Numbered from the stretch's first letter, positions 16,839 to 26,580 are shown. The stretch is DNA of 64,000 nt from Hyphococcus aureus (GCF_042643165.1 NZ_JBHRSH010000001.1:2356001-2420000), one strand, 5' to 3'. Translations and numbers: made by a program. The notes: generated from the sequence alone by a model not told the origin.

Positions 16839-17285
16839 ATGAAAAAAGCAAGACTGCAGGTACGGTTGGGAGAAAAAGCGGAAACGCTTTTGTCGCGCGC
16901 CGCGGAAAGGCCCGGCGTCACCAAGGCGTCGATTGTGGAAGCGGCGATTGTCGAGCTTCTAAACCCCAAAGAAGATTCGCAGGAATATGCAGCGCTGATC
17001 AAACGGCTCGACAAGTTGACGCGCGCAATGGAGCGCCTAGCCGACGACGCATCCGCGCAGACCGAAACGCTCGCACTCTACATTCTTTATTATCTCTGCA
17101 TCACGCCGCCACTGCCGGAGCAAAACCGCGCCGCCGCTGAAGCGTTGGGTCAAAAGCGGTTCGAGCGATTTATCTCGCAGGTCGGCGACCGCCTCATGGG
17201 GCAGGAGCGATTCACCGACACGCTGCTCGAACATATAGGCTTGACCACGGCGACAAGTGAACAGCGCGGGGAGGCGGTCCAATGA
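16839..17285 (+). CDS. Ribbon-helix-helix (CopG-like) transfer-operon protein
   Basis: A 148-residue protein whose first 45 residues (KARLQVRLGEKAETLLSRAA, then GVTKASIVEAAIVELL) fit a CopG/Arc-type ribbon-helix-helix DNA-binding domain. A helical, partly coiled C-terminal half follows. In rhizobial and related ICEs a gene of this type routinely sits between traG and trbB. It may regulate the operon or assist the relaxosome. It lies 3 bp after traG and overlaps trbB by 4 bp. Family placement is good; the role is inferred from position. Confidence 0.75.
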   Translation: MKKARLQVRLGEKAETLLSRAAERPGVTKASIVEAAIVELLNPKEDSQEYAALIKRLDKLTRAMERLADDASAQTETLALYILYYLCITPPLPEQNRAAAEALGQKRFERFISQVGDRLMGQERFTDTLLEHIGLTTATSEQRGEAVQ

Positions 17286-18286
17286 CCAATGCCCAGGGTC
17301 AACAGCACGCCGCGCGGGTCGCGTTTCGCCGAATTTCGATGCTCAAGACTGCGTTTGGGCCGGCAATCGCCAGCGCGCTTGACGATGATAGCGTGACCGA
17401 AATCATCGCCAATCCCGACGGTGCCTTGTGGATTGAGCGCGCTGGAAGTGGTCGTGAGAGAGCGGACGCGCCAATAGCTGCGGCTGCTGTTGAGCGGATT
17501 ATCCGTCTTGTCGCATCGGCTCTCGATACGGTCTGCGACCATGAGCACCCGATTATCTCGGGAGAACTGCCGGGAACCGGCGACCGCTTTGAAGGCGTCT
17601 TGCCGCCCGTCTCAAACAACCCCGCGTTCACGATCCGGAAACCTTCGAAAATCGTCATTCCTCTGGAAGACTATGTTGTTGCCGGAGTCATCACGCAACG
17701 CCAGGCGCAGGTTCTAAGATCGGCCGTGCGCATGCGGAGCAGTGTTCTTATCGCTGGCGGTACGGCGTCCGGCAAAACGACTTTGGCGAACTCACTGCTT
17801 GCTGAAATCGCAGAACACAATGAGCGTGTCGTCATTCTCGAAGACACGCGAGAGCTGCGATGCGAATCAAAAGACTCCATCGCCTTGCGCACATCGCAGC
17901 GCGTGACGCTTGAAGCGCTCGTTCGTTCGACCATGCGGTTGCGACCGGACCGAATTATCGTCGGGGAGGTCCGCGGCGGCGAAGCGCTCGATCTCATGAA
18001 AGCCTGGAACACGGGCCATCCCGGCGGCATCGCGACTATTCATGCGAATTCAGCGGTCTTGGCGCTTGCACGTCTGGAGCAACTGATTGGGGAGCGATCG
18101 CAAAGCGCATCGCAATCCCTAATTGCGGAAGCCGTCGATGTCGTCGTCTTCATCGAGAAGACGCAAAAAGGACGGCGCGTCGCCGAAATCATTCGCGTCA
18201 CAGGACATGACCGACAGCAAGGCTACATGCTGGAGCCAACCGACGCGCCTGAACTTTTCATCGTCAATAACGGAGACCATTCATGA
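17282..18286 (+). CDS. trbB: Conjugal transfer ATPase TrbB (VirB11 type)
   Basis: A 334-residue hexameric secretion ATPase that energises pilus assembly and DNA transfer at the inner membrane. Walker A is GGTASGKTTL near residues 158-167, an Asp-box-like LEDTREL and Walker B-type PDRIIVGEVRGGEALDLMKAWNTGH follow, and the His box is HPGGIATIHAN. Length and motif order fit TrbB. It overlaps both neighbours by 4 bp, as in a compact operon. Confidence 0.94.
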   Translation: MTNAQGQQHAARVAFRRISMLKTAFGPAIASALDDDSVTEIIANPDGALWIERAGSGRERADAPIAAAAVERIIRLVASALDTVCDHEHPIISGELPGTGDRFEGVLPPVSNNPAFTIRKPSKIVIPLEDYVVAGVITQRQAQVLRSAVRMRSSVLIAGGTASGKTTLANSLLAEIAEHNERVVILEDTRELRCESKDSIALRTSQRVTLEALVRSTMRLRPDRIIVGEVRGGEALDLMKAWNTGHPGGIATIHANSAVLALARLEQLIGERSQSASQSLIAEAVDVVVFIEKTQKGRRVAEIIRVTGHDRQQGYMLEPTDAPELFIVNNGDHS

Positions 18287-18609
18287 TAGCTCGCAACTAT
18301 TCTCGCGCCCTTCACCTGTCGGCATTACTCGCCATCGGAATTTTGTTCTTTAACGGGCACGCTCACGCTGCAGGGTCTGGCATGCCGTGGGAAGCGCCAT
18401 TGACGCAAATTCTCGCCTCGATTGAGGGGCCTGTCGCGCGCATCGTGGCTGTCATCATCATCATTATCACCGGACTGTCACTAGCGTTCGGGGATACGTC
18501 CGGCGGGTTCCGCCGTCTTATACAGATTGTTTTCGGGCTCTCGATTGCATTCGCCGCGACGAGCTTTTTCCTCGCCTTTTTCTCTTTCGGCGGCGGCGCG
18601 CTGGTTTGA
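18283..18609 (+). CDS. trbC: Conjugal transfer pilin TrbC (VirB2 type)
   Basis: A 108-residue pre-pilin. It has an N-terminal signal segment ending around HAHAAG and two hydrophobic helices (about 50-68 and 78-100), the hallmark of the VirB2/TrbC pilin that is processed and assembled into the conjugative pilus. Its position directly after trbB, with a 4-bp overlap, confirms the assignment. Confidence 0.88.
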   Translation: MIARNYSRALHLSALLAIGILFFNGHAHAAGSGMPWEAPLTQILASIEGPVARIVAVIIIIITGLSLAFGDTSGGFRRLIQIVFGLSIAFAATSFFLAFFSFGGGALV

Positions 18610-18619
18610 GAGCAAGACG

Positions 18620-18874
18620 ATGATCGAAGGCTATTCCATTCCAATTCATCGCAGCCTGACGGAGCCGCTCTTCATGGCGGGCGCGCCGCGCGGCATTGCC
18701 ATCATCAACGGCACCATCGCCGCCGCCGTCGGTCTCGGGATGCAGATGTGGTTGGCGGGCATTGTGCTGGGACTGATCGGACATGCCGCCGCGGTTTACG
18801 CTGCGAAGAAAGACCCGAAATTTCTGGAGGTGGGCGTCAGACACTTGAAGCATGGACCGTATCTCTCATGCTGA
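18620..18874 (+). CDS. trbD: Conjugal transfer protein TrbD (VirB3 type)
   Basis: An 84-residue inner-membrane protein beginning MIEGYSIPIHRSLTEPLFMA, the typical TrbD/VirB3 start (P-x-x-x-x-L-T-x-P). One or two hydrophobic helices span residues 25-60. I chose ATG 18620 over an upstream in-frame ATG (18527) that would overlap trbC. It overlaps trbE by 7 bp. In the pore complex it works with the TrbE ATPase. Confidence 0.9.
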   Translation: MIEGYSIPIHRSLTEPLFMAGAPRGIAIINGTIAAAVGLGMQMWLAGIVLGLIGHAAAVYAAKKDPKFLEVGVRHLKHGPYLSC

Positions 18875-21297
18875 ATCTCGCCGAATATCAAAAGCGTCCG
18901 AAGCGCCTTGCAGATTACCTTCCCTGGGCGGCGCTTGTCGCGCTGGGCATCGTCTTGAACAAAGACGGCGCCCTGCAACGGACTGTCCGTTACCGCGGGC
19001 CTGATCTCGAAAGCGCTAGCCCTGAAGAACTTCTCAGTTATACGGCGCGCATCAACAATGTTTTGCGCAGGTTCCGATCAGGCTGGGTGTTGCATTTCGA
19101 AGCGGCCAGGGTTCCCGCAGCGGATTATCCGATGAGCGAATGGCCGTGCTCGTTATCATTCCTCATCGACGAGGAGCGCCGCGCTGCATTTGAATCGATC
19201 GCGGAATATTTCGAATGCGAATACTTTCTCACCTTCACTTATATGCCGCCGGCGGACAGGACGGCGCGAGCCGAGCGAGCATTCCTGAAAAAAGACGAAC
19301 TTGCCCCTCCGGACCATGCGAGCGACCGTCTCGGTTATTTTGTCCAGGAGACGGATAAAGCGATCGACCTTCTGGCGCTGGCGATGCCAGAATGTCGCCC
19401 GCTAAATGACGATGAAACGCTGTCGTTTCTTCATGCCTGCATCTCGTTAAAACGTCACGATATCATCGCGCCGGAAACGTCTCTCTATCTTGATGCCCTG
19501 TTGGTCGATGAGCCGCTCACAGGCGGACTTGAGCCAAAACTGGGTGAAGCGCACCTGCGGGTGATTTCCGTCCTTGGTTTTCCGCCGGCGAGCGAACCGG
19601 GTTTCTTGGATAGCCTCAACGCGCTCGCGTTTCCGTATCGCTGGACGACAAGGTTCATCGCCATGGACAAGGCGAGGGCGTCAGCCGAACTCGCCAAATA
19701 CCGCCGCCAGTGGTTCGCCAAACGCAAATCCATCGCCGCAATCATCAAGGAGACGCTGTTCAATGAAGCAAGCACGCTCGTAGACACGGACGCTGATAAT
19801 AAGACGGCGGATGCGGACGCCGCGCTGCAGGAGCTCGGCGCCGACGACGTTTCTTTCGGGTTTCTGACGACGACGGTTGTCGTACACGATCAGGAGCGGA
19901 GCGTCGTTGATCAGAGCGTGCGGGAAATCGAACGCGTCTTGAACGAACGCGGCTTCGTGACCATTCGGGAGTCGGTGAACGCCGTAGATGCATGGCTCGG
20001 CAGCCTCCCAGGACATCTCTACGCAAATATCCGTCAGCCGCTCGTTCACACGTTAAACCTTGGGCATATCGCGCCATTGTCCTCCGTCTGGGCGGGGCCG
20101 GCGCGTAACGATCATCTGGACGGACCGCCCTTGGCCCTGGCGACGACCCGCGGCCATACGCCGTTTCGGTTGTCGACCCATATTGGCGATGTCGGTCACA
20201 CCCTGATCATCGGGCCAACCGGCGCCGGGAAATCGGTGCTTCTCGCTTTTATCGCCGCGCAGTTTCACCGTTATCAGAATGCGCAGGTTTTCGCATTCGA
20301 TAAAGGCCGCTCGATCCGCGCTGCATGCCTCGGTCTCGAAGGGGTCGTCTATGATCTCGGGTCCAAAGCGGATCTTTCCTTCCAACCCTTGCGCGATCTT
20401 GAGGCGCCGGAAGACAAGGCGCGCGCCCAACGCTGGCTGCACGGGTTGCTGGCGCAGGAAGGCGTGACGGTCGATCCTCCAATCAAAGAGGCGGTTTGGT
20501 CGGCGCTATCCAGTCTTGTCGCGGTGCCGATCGCCGAGCGCACGCTCACCGGCTTTTCGCTCCTGGTCCAAGACCGGAGTCTCCGCAACGCGATGAAGCC
20601 TTTCACCGTTGAAGGAGCATTTGGCGACCTCTTTGACGCAGATAAAGAGGCGTTTTCGCTTTCAAAATTCGTCTGTTTCGAGATGGAAGAGCTTATGCGG
20701 CAGCAGCCTGCTATCGCACCGGCGCTCACCTATCTCTTTGATCGACTGGAAGAGCGGTTCAATGGAGATCCCACGCTGTTGTTGTTGGACGAGGCTTGGC
20801 TCTTTCTCGACAATCCAATGTTTTCAGGAAGAATCCGAGACTGGTTGAAGACGCTTCGCAAGAAGAATGTTTCTGTCATCTTTTCGACCCAGTCGTTGAG
20901 CGACGTGCAAGCCTCCGCGATTGCGCCGGCTATTATCGAATCCTGTCCGTCGAGAATATTTCTGCCCAATCCGCGGGCGCGAGAGTCGAGCATCTATTCA
21001 GCATATTCGAATTTTGGGCTGAACGACCGGCAAATCGACATCATCGCAAGCATGACGCCCAAGCAGGAGTATTATTTCCAGTCTCCGGTGGGCAATCGAA
21101 TATTTGATCTTCGGTTAGGAGATATTGCGCTCGCCTTTTGCGGGGCGTCTACGCCGCAGGATCACCGGCTCATCGACAAGATAATTGCCGATGCAAGCGA
21201 CGAGTCGTTTGCAAGGAAAATGCTCGCGGCGAAGGGGCTCGACTGGGCCGCCGCTCTCTTGCCGGAACCATCATCATCGAAAGGAGAACGAGAATGA
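18868..21297 (+). CDS. trbE: Conjugal transfer ATPase TrbE (VirB4 type)
   Basis: An 809-residue VirB4-family ATPase, the largest mating-pore energiser. Walker A is GPTGAGKSVLL near residue 450 and Walker B LLLLDEAWLFLDN near 635, followed by the conserved FSTQSLSD region. I chose ATG 18868 (MLNLAEYQKRP), the standard TrbE N-terminus; a longer frame from 18748 would read through trbD. The stop overlaps the trbJ start (ATGA). Confidence 0.95.
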   Translation: MLNLAEYQKRPKRLADYLPWAALVALGIVLNKDGALQRTVRYRGPDLESASPEELLSYTARINNVLRRFRSGWVLHFEAARVPAADYPMSEWPCSLSFLIDEERRAAFESIAEYFECEYFLTFTYMPPADRTARAERAFLKKDELAPPDHASDRLGYFVQETDKAIDLLALAMPECRPLNDDETLSFLHACISLKRHDIIAPETSLYLDALLVDEPLTGGLEPKLGEAHLRVISVLGFPPASEPGFLDSLNALAFPYRWTTRFIAMDKARASAELAKYRRQWFAKRKSIAAIIKETLFNEASTLVDTDADNKTADADAALQELGADDVSFGFLTTTVVVHDQERSVVDQSVREIERVLNERGFVTIRESVNAVDAWLGSLPGHLYANIRQPLVHTLNLGHIAPLSSVWAGPARNDHLDGPPLALATTRGHTPFRLSTHIGDVGHTLIIGPTGAGKSVLLAFIAAQFHRYQNAQVFAFDKGRSIRAACLGLEGVVYDLGSKADLSFQPLRDLEAPEDKARAQRWLHGLLAQEGVTVDPPIKEAVWSALSSLVAVPIAERTLTGFSLLVQDRSLRNAMKPFTVEGAFGDLFDADKEAFSLSKFVCFEMEELMRQQPAIAPALTYLFDRLEERFNGDPTLLLLDEAWLFLDNPMFSGRIRDWLKTLRKKNVSVIFSTQSLSDVQASAIAPAIIESCPSRIFLPNPRARESSIYSAYSNFGLNDRQIDIIASMTPKQEYYFQSPVGNRIFDLRLGDIALAFCGASTPQDHRLIDKIIADASDESFARKMLAAKGLDWAAALLPEPSSSKGERE

Positions 21298-22025
21298 AAC
21301 GCAAAATGAAAACCCTTGTTTCAACGCTTGCGCTGGCGATCTCGGCGAGTATCGCGCAGGCGCCCGAGGCCAACGCCTTTATCCTGGGCGGGATCGTTTA
21401 TGATCCGACGAACTACGCGCAGAACCTTCTGACAGCCGCGCGCACGCTTGAGATGATCAACAATCAGATCAAGCAATTGACGAATGAAGCGGCGATGATC
21501 GCCAATCAGGCGAAAGAGCTGACCCAGCTTCCCTATTCCGCAAAGGCGGCATTGAAGGCGCGACTCGTTGAGATCGACAAGTTGATTCAAACCGCCAACG
21601 GGCTCGCCTATGATGTCGCAACCATCGATGCCGTCTTCAAAACGCTCTTTCCTGAGGATTATTCCGCCTTTTCCAACCTCGCCATGGGCGCGGCGGCGAA
21701 TGCCCACTGGAAAGAAGCGAGCAGGGCGTTGAATGACGCACTCGTCATGCAGGCGAAGGTGACAGAAACGATTGCCCTCGACGTGTCGACCCTCGAAGAA
21801 ATCGTAACGGAGAGCGAAACCGCGATCGGCGGCCTGCAGGTTGAGCAGGCCGGAAACCAGCTGCTCGCGCTTCAAACGAAGCAGTCCATGCAGACCGCGC
21901 AATTACTGGCGGTTCAGTATCGCGCCGAGGCGCTAGATCGCGCGCGCCAGCTGCAAACGGAAGAACGCGCCCGCATTCATCGCGGGCGCTTTCTCGGCGA
22001 CGGCGCCGCTTACACGCCCTCCTAA
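21294..22025 (+). CDS. trbJ: Conjugal transfer protein TrbJ (VirB5 type)
   Basis: A 243-residue periplasmic minor pilus component. It has a signal peptide (MKRKMKTLVSTLALAISASI, cleaved near ANAF), then a long helical coiled region rich in Gln and Ala, with IVYDPTNYAQNLLTAARTLE near the mature start, as in TrbJ. I chose ATG 21294, which overlaps the trbE stop and has AAGGAG upstream. It probably sits at the pilus tip and mediates contact with recipients. Confidence 0.9.
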   Translation: MKRKMKTLVSTLALAISASIAQAPEANAFILGGIVYDPTNYAQNLLTAARTLEMINNQIKQLTNEAAMIANQAKELTQLPYSAKAALKARLVEIDKLIQTANGLAYDVATIDAVFKTLFPEDYSAFSNLAMGAAANAHWKEASRALNDALVMQAKVTETIALDVSTLEEIVTESETAIGGLQVEQAGNQLLALQTKQSMQTAQLLAVQYRAEALDRARQLQTEERARIHRGRFLGDGAAYTPS

Positions 22026-22040
22026 TCAAGGAGCACGCAC

Positions 22041-23390
22041 ATGGACGACCTCAACGTCATCGACGATTTTACCAGCACGTTTATAGCCTATATCGATACA
22101 GGCTTTGGACTGCTTGCCGGCGATGTCGGTTTTCTAACCGCTGTCCTGATTGGCATTGATGTCGTCCTTGCAGGACTGTTCTGGGCGTTCGCCGGCGAAC
22201 AGAACGTCCTGGGTCAGTTTGTCAAAAAAGTGCTCTATGTCGGCGCGTTCGCTTTCATCATTAACAACTTCGCGTTGCTCGCGAATGTCATCTTTTCGTC
22301 TTTTGCTGGGCTCGGCCTCGTCGCGACGGGAACGTCGCTTACCGCAGCGGACCTTCTAAAGCCGGGCTTTGTTGCAGCGACAGGATACGACGCGGCTTAT
22401 CCGCTCCTGGAGGAAGCCAATTCGCTGATCGGCTTCCCCAGTTTCTTCACCAACTTCGTCACGATCATGATCATTTTACTGTCATGGATGATCGTGCTCT
22501 TCGCCTTCTTTATTCTCGCCATTCAGCTTTTTGTCACAATCATTGAATTCAAGCTGACGACCCTTGCGGGATTTGTCCTCGTTCCTTTTGCGCTCTGGAA
22601 CAAGACATCGTTTCTGGCGGAGCGGGTGCTGGGCAATGTTGTTGCGTCCGGCGTCAAGCTCATGGTTCTCGCCATCATCGTCGGCATCGGCTCGACCATA
22701 TTCGGATCGGTCACCTCAACATTCACGCCCGGATCGGTGACCCTTGAACAGGCAGCGTCGACGATACTCGGTTCTCTTTCACTATTGGCGCTTGGAATTT
22801 TCGGGCCTGGGATCGCCACGGGGCTCGTCGCCGGCGCGCCGCAACTCGGCGCAGGCGCAGCGGTTGCTACGGCTGCAGGCACTGGCGCGGCAGTGATAGG
22901 TGCAGGCGCGCTTGCGGCGTCCGGCGCCCGTGCGAGCGTCGCGGCCGGTCAAACGGCCGTTCGCGCGGGAGCGTCCATGGCCGGCGGCGCAAGCGCTGCT
23001 TACTCCCTAGGTCGCATCGGGTCCGGCGAAAGCGGGTGGCGTTCAACTGCCGCCGGCGTCGGCGCTGTCGCTCAGGCGGGCGCCGCTGGCGTTGCGGACC
23101 GCGCTCGCAGTTCCGTATCGCGCGCAATGGGTTCGCCAGGCGAAGCCTTTCAGTCCGGCGCGCGGCGGGCATTTACGTCAACTGGCGGATCAATCAACCA
23201 GGCGCTTTCGGCGGCCAAAGACGTGCCAGGCGTGAAAAACGCAGCGGTAAATAATGCGCCGGATTGGGCGCAACGCATGCGCCGCGAACAGGGATTGCGT
23301 GACGCAGGCCTGACGGCGACGCATATGGTCGCTTCGGGAGACCGACCGGGTTCCGGAGATGCGCCAAAACTTCGACAGGACGAGGATTGA
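22041..23390 (+). CDS. trbL: Conjugal transfer membrane protein TrbL (VirB6 type)
   Basis: A 449-residue polytopic inner-membrane protein. Five to seven hydrophobic segments span residues 25-280, followed by a Gly/Ala-rich soluble tail (residues 285-449) typical of TrbL. It forms part of the inner-membrane platform of the mating pore. It lies 15 bp after trbJ. The entry-exclusion gene trbK, usually found between trbJ and trbL in Ti/RP4 operons, is absent because there is no room for it. Confidence 0.92.
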   Translation: MDDLNVIDDFTSTFIAYIDTGFGLLAGDVGFLTAVLIGIDVVLAGLFWAFAGEQNVLGQFVKKVLYVGAFAFIINNFALLANVIFSSFAGLGLVATGTSLTAADLLKPGFVAATGYDAAYPLLEEANSLIGFPSFFTNFVTIMIILLSWMIVLFAFFILAIQLFVTIIEFKLTTLAGFVLVPFALWNKTSFLAERVLGNVVASGVKLMVLAIIVGIGSTIFGSVTSTFTPGSVTLEQAASTILGSLSLLALGIFGPGIATGLVAGAPQLGAGAAVATAAGTGAAVIGAGALAASGARASVAAGQTAVRAGASMAGGASAAYSLGRIGSGESGWRSTAAGVGAVAQAGAAGVADRARSSVSRAMGSPGEAFQSGARRAFTSTGGSINQALSAAKDVPGVKNAAVNNAPDWAQRMRREQGLRDAGLTATHMVASGDRPGSGDAPKLRQDED

Positions 23391-23391
23391 G

Positions 23392-24075
23392 ATGATGTTC
23401 AAGCGCTCCTCCGTAAAATACGGCGAAACCCCGGCGCCGGAGACTCCCTATCAACGCGCGCAAGCGATCTGGGATGAGCGGATCGGGTCTTCGCGTGCAC
23501 AGGCAGCGAACTGGAGATTGGCGGCTTTCGGATCGCTCATTATTGCGTTGTCAGCAGTCGGCGGGCTCTTGTGGCGATCGACGCAATCCATCGTGACGCC
23601 TTATGTCGTCGAGGTTGACGCGGCAGGGACAGTCCGCGCGGTCGGCCCAGCGGTTGAAACTTACAAACCGAAAGACGCGCAGATCGCCCATCACATCGCG
23701 AATTTCATTCGCAATGTGCGTTCTATTTCGATTGACCCTGTGGTTGTCCGGGAAAACTGGCTGAAGGCTTATGACTTTGCCACGGATCGAGGTGCCGTCG
23801 CGTTAAATGATTATGCGCGAGAGAATGATCCCTTCGTCGAAATCGGCCGTCGCAGCGTCAATGTGGAAGTGACCAGCGTGGTGCGCGCCAGCGATGACAG
23901 CTTCGAAGTGCGCTGGATCGAAAAAACTTACGCCAACGGGCAGTTTGAGAGACAGGAGCGTTTTACCGCCCATATCACGATCGTCCTATCGCCGCCCCGC
24001 ACAGCGGAAGCGATCCATAAAAACCCGCTCGGAATTTACGTTCACGGAATCAATTGGTCGAAGGACCTCTCATGA
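23392..24075 (+). CDS. trbF: Conjugal transfer protein TrbF (VirB8 type)
   Basis: A 227-residue bitopic inner-membrane protein. One membrane helix lies near residues 40-62, followed by a periplasmic VirB8/NTF2-like domain (VTPYVVEVDAAGTVRAVGP, FIRNVRSISIDPVVVRENW). I chose the first of two consecutive ATGs (23392/23395), just after the trbL stop; an upstream in-frame start at 23359 would overlap trbL. It nucleates assembly of the mating-pore complex. Its end overlaps the region around the trbG Shine-Dalgarno sequence. Confidence 0.92.
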   Translation: MMFKRSSVKYGETPAPETPYQRAQAIWDERIGSSRAQAANWRLAAFGSLIIALSAVGGLLWRSTQSIVTPYVVEVDAAGTVRAVGPAVETYKPKDAQIAHHIANFIRNVRSISIDPVVVRENWLKAYDFATDRGAVALNDYARENDPFVEIGRRSVNVEVTSVVRASDDSFEVRWIEKTYANGQFERQERFTAHITIVLSPPRTAEAIHKNPLGIYVHGINWSKDLS

Positions 24076-24086
24076 GGAGGCTTGGT

Positions 24087-25073
24087 ATGAGGCGTTTATT
24101 GTTAGCGGCAAGCGTCGCTGGATTAGCCGGGTGTGAAACGGCGAAGTTAGAGGCGCCCCTTGATCCTGCGCCAATGAAGCCCGCGCAAGAGATTGCCTTT
24201 GACGCGGGCGAGCCAGTACGCGAGATCGTCGAGACCGCAAGGCCTTATCCTTTGCCTGGACAGTTAAAACTGAAAGAAGAGCCAGCGCCGCCGCCATCGC
24301 TCGCCCCTTTCGAACGGATCGACGCCGCAAACGACCGCGCCAAGGTGGAGCCCGATCTCAACAGGTTTCTCAATGCCGTTCAGGTCTATCCTTTTATGGA
24401 CGGCGCCCTTTATCGCCTTTATGCGGCGCCGGAGCAGGTGACGGATATCGCGCTGGAGCCAGGCGAAATTCTCAATTCGGTTTCCGCTGGCGACACGGTA
24501 CGCTGGATTGTCGGCAACACGACCAGCGGTGGGCCCTATGGAAATAATGGCGGCGAGCGCGTGCATATTCTCGTAAAGCCCATTGCGCCGGACCTAAAAA
24601 CCAATCTCGTCATCACAACAGACCGTCGCGCTTATCACCTTGAAATGCGCTCGTTTCGTGAAACCTACATGGCCGCGATTTCCTGGACCTATCCGCAGGA
24701 CCAGTTCAAACGCCGCCGTGACGAGAACGAACAGCTGCGCAAGCGCGAGGAAATGATCGTCGCTGCGGGCGTATCGCCCGGTGATTTGCGGTTTCGCTAT
24801 GAAATCGAGGGCGACAAACCCCATTGGCGTCCCGTTCGTGTCTTTGACGACGGGCGTCAGGTGTTCATTCAGTTCCCGGAGAACATATCGCAAGGCGAAG
24901 CGCCGCCGCTATTCGTGCTCGGACGCAAAGGCGATCCTGAACTCGTCAATTACCGGATGCGCGGCAACTACTATGTCGTCGATCGTCTCTTTGCAGCCGC
25001 TGAATTGCGTCTCGGCGGGAAGAAACAGGATGTCGTCCGGATTGTAAGAACCGACCTGAAGAGGCGGTCGTGA
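24087..25073 (+). CDS. trbG: Conjugal transfer lipoprotein TrbG (VirB9 type)
   Basis: A 328-residue outer-membrane-associated channel component. I chose ATG 24087 because a perfect AGGAGG (24075-24080) lies 6 nt upstream and the product then starts MRRLLLAASVAGLAGC, a clear lipoprotein signal with lipobox LAGC. The C-terminal VirB9 domain includes TNLVITTDRRAYHLEMRS and GNYYVVDRLFAAAELRLG. A separate TrbH lipoprotein gene is missing from the usual place, and the lipobox here may make it unnecessary. The stop overlaps trbI (GTGA). Confidence 0.93.
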   Translation: MRRLLLAASVAGLAGCETAKLEAPLDPAPMKPAQEIAFDAGEPVREIVETARPYPLPGQLKLKEEPAPPPSLAPFERIDAANDRAKVEPDLNRFLNAVQVYPFMDGALYRLYAAPEQVTDIALEPGEILNSVSAGDTVRWIVGNTTSGGPYGNNGGERVHILVKPIAPDLKTNLVITTDRRAYHLEMRSFRETYMAAISWTYPQDQFKRRRDENEQLRKREEMIVAAGVSPGDLRFRYEIEGDKPHWRPVRVFDDGRQVFIQFPENISQGEAPPLFVLGRKGDPELVNYRMRGNYYVVDRLFAAAELRLGGKKQDVVRIVRTDLKRRS

Positions 25074-26338
25074 CCGAACGTGAAAAAGTAGACCCATCGA
25101 CGCTCGAACTGCGGCCCAGACCGCGGCCGGTCACACGACTTAACAAGAACGCGCTGATGCTAGCGGCGGGCGGAGCTGCGCTCGTCATCTTCGCCGCGAC
25201 AAGTATTGCGTTAAAGCCGCCGCGCGCGGCGAGCGACGCGCGTCCTCAAGAGCTTTACAATGTGGATACAAAGCCGACCGCCGAAGGTCTGGAGGCCTTG
25301 CCATCCAGTTACGCCGATATCCGCCCGCCGCTTGGCGACCCGTTGCCCGGCGATCTTGGCGCAGCGCTTCTTCGCGCACAGCAGGCGGCGCAAGGCTCGG
25401 ACCAGTCGGGAATAGACCTCTCGGCGCCTCCGCCTGTCGCGCCGTTTCGGAATTCGCCCGAGGCAGATGCAGCGAGGGAGGCTGCGCTCCGGGAAGCGCA
25501 AATGGCTGCCGATGCGCGCGAGGCTGGGGTGTTCTTTCAACTATCGACACCAGCAGTCCAGGCGATCAGTAGTGAGAGCGCGCCGGAGCGCGTGTCGCCT
25601 TTTGATATTGCATCGGCCTTTCAAGGCGCCGCCGCGGCGCCGGCGCCGTTCGGCAGCGAACGGGAAAACGATCCGAGCCGACAATTCCGCAAACTTCAGT
25701 TTCTGGAGGGTGATCTCGATTCCGCAACTGACAACGGCCATCGTCTCGAAGACCCGGAAACGCCGTTCGAAGTTATGGCCGGCTCGATTATCCCGGCAAG
25801 CCTGATCACGGGCGTCAATTCTGACTTGCCGGGAACGGTCGTCGCGCAGGTCACGCAAAATGTTTACGACACAGTGAGCGGCCAATATGTGCTGATCCCT
25901 CAAGGCGCTAAGATTATCGGCCGATACGACAGCGTCATCGCGTTTGGGCAGTCCCGAGCGCTTTTGGTCTGGTCGCGAATAATCTATCCGGACGGCGCAT
26001 CCATCGTAATCGAAAACATGCCAGCTAGCGACGTATCCGGTTACGCCGGTCTCGCCGACAAGGTGGACTTTCATACATTCCGCTTGCTGAAAGGCATCGT
26101 CCTCTCAACATTACTTGGCGTCGGAACGGAATTATCTTTCGGCGACTCTGAAAGCGATCTGGTAGAGGCGCTGCGAGAGTCCGCGCAGTCATCCGCAAAT
26201 CAGGCTGGACAAAGGATTATTCAGCGAAATCTCGACATCCAGCCGACAATTAGGATCAGGCCAGGATGGCCATTTCGCATCATTGTTCACAAAGATCTCG
26301 TTCTTCGCCCCTATGAAGCGGAGGGAGCGATCCGATGA
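25070..26338 (+). CDS. trbI: Conjugal transfer protein TrbI (VirB10 type)
   Basis: A 422-residue protein spanning both membranes. A short cytoplasmic tail is followed by one membrane helix (about residues 27-45), a Pro/Ala-rich linker and the C-terminal VirB10 domain. Diagnostic segments are VMAGSIIPASLITGVNSDLPG, VAQVTQNVYDTVSGQYVLIPQGAKIIGRYD and GYAGLADKVDFHTFRLL. It couples energy from the ATPases to the outer-membrane channel. The start is a GTG overlapping the trbG stop, and the end overlaps the DUF2274 gene by 4 bp. It is the last core trb gene. Confidence 0.94.
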   Translation: MTEREKVDPSTLELRPRPRPVTRLNKNALMLAAGGAALVIFAATSIALKPPRAASDARPQELYNVDTKPTAEGLEALPSSYADIRPPLGDPLPGDLGAALLRAQQAAQGSDQSGIDLSAPPPVAPFRNSPEADAAREAALREAQMAADAREAGVFFQLSTPAVQAISSESAPERVSPFDIASAFQGAAAAPAPFGSERENDPSRQFRKLQFLEGDLDSATDNGHRLEDPETPFEVMAGSIIPASLITGVNSDLPGTVVAQVTQNVYDTVSGQYVLIPQGAKIIGRYDSVIAFGQSRALLVWSRIIYPDGASIVIENMPASDVSGYAGLADKVDFHTFRLLKGIVLSTLLGVGTELSFGDSESDLVEALRESAQSSANQAGQRIIQRNLDIQPTIRIRPGWPFRIIVHKDLVLRPYEAEGAIR

Positions 26339-26580
26339 GTCTTAAGCTCGGCCCGATTCCTGAACGCGCCCCGGTCAAGCTCAACATATCGCTCGCGCCC
26401 CCTGTTCACGAAGCGCTTGTCGATTATGCGGCGCTTCACGAGCGCGCCTATGGCGCGAAGGCGTCGATCCCCGAAGTCGCGGCCCTGATGATCGAAAACT
26501 TCCTGGAAAGCGACCGGTCCTTTCGGCGCGCGCGCAAAACCCTTCATCAACCCGTGAAAACAAAGGAGACTTCAAAATGA
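26335..26580 (+). CDS. DUF2274 protein
   Basis: An 81-residue protein matching DUF2274, a small family that routinely follows trbI in alphaproteobacterial conjugative elements. MSLKLGPIPERAPVKLNISLAP followed by a helix-rich segment suggests a ribbon-helix-helix-like DNA-binding fold. It overlaps trbI and the next gene by 4 bp each, so it belongs to the transfer operon. Its function is unknown. Confidence 0.78.
   Translation: MSLKLGPIPERAPVKLNISLAPPVHEALVDYAALHERAYGAKASIPEVAALMIENFLESDRSFRRARKTLHQPVKTKETSK

Noticed and set aside
22860..23390. Repeat-rich stretch read as a tandem repeat array
   Set aside because: It is the Gly/Ala-rich tail of TrbL, with codon-level similarity only.
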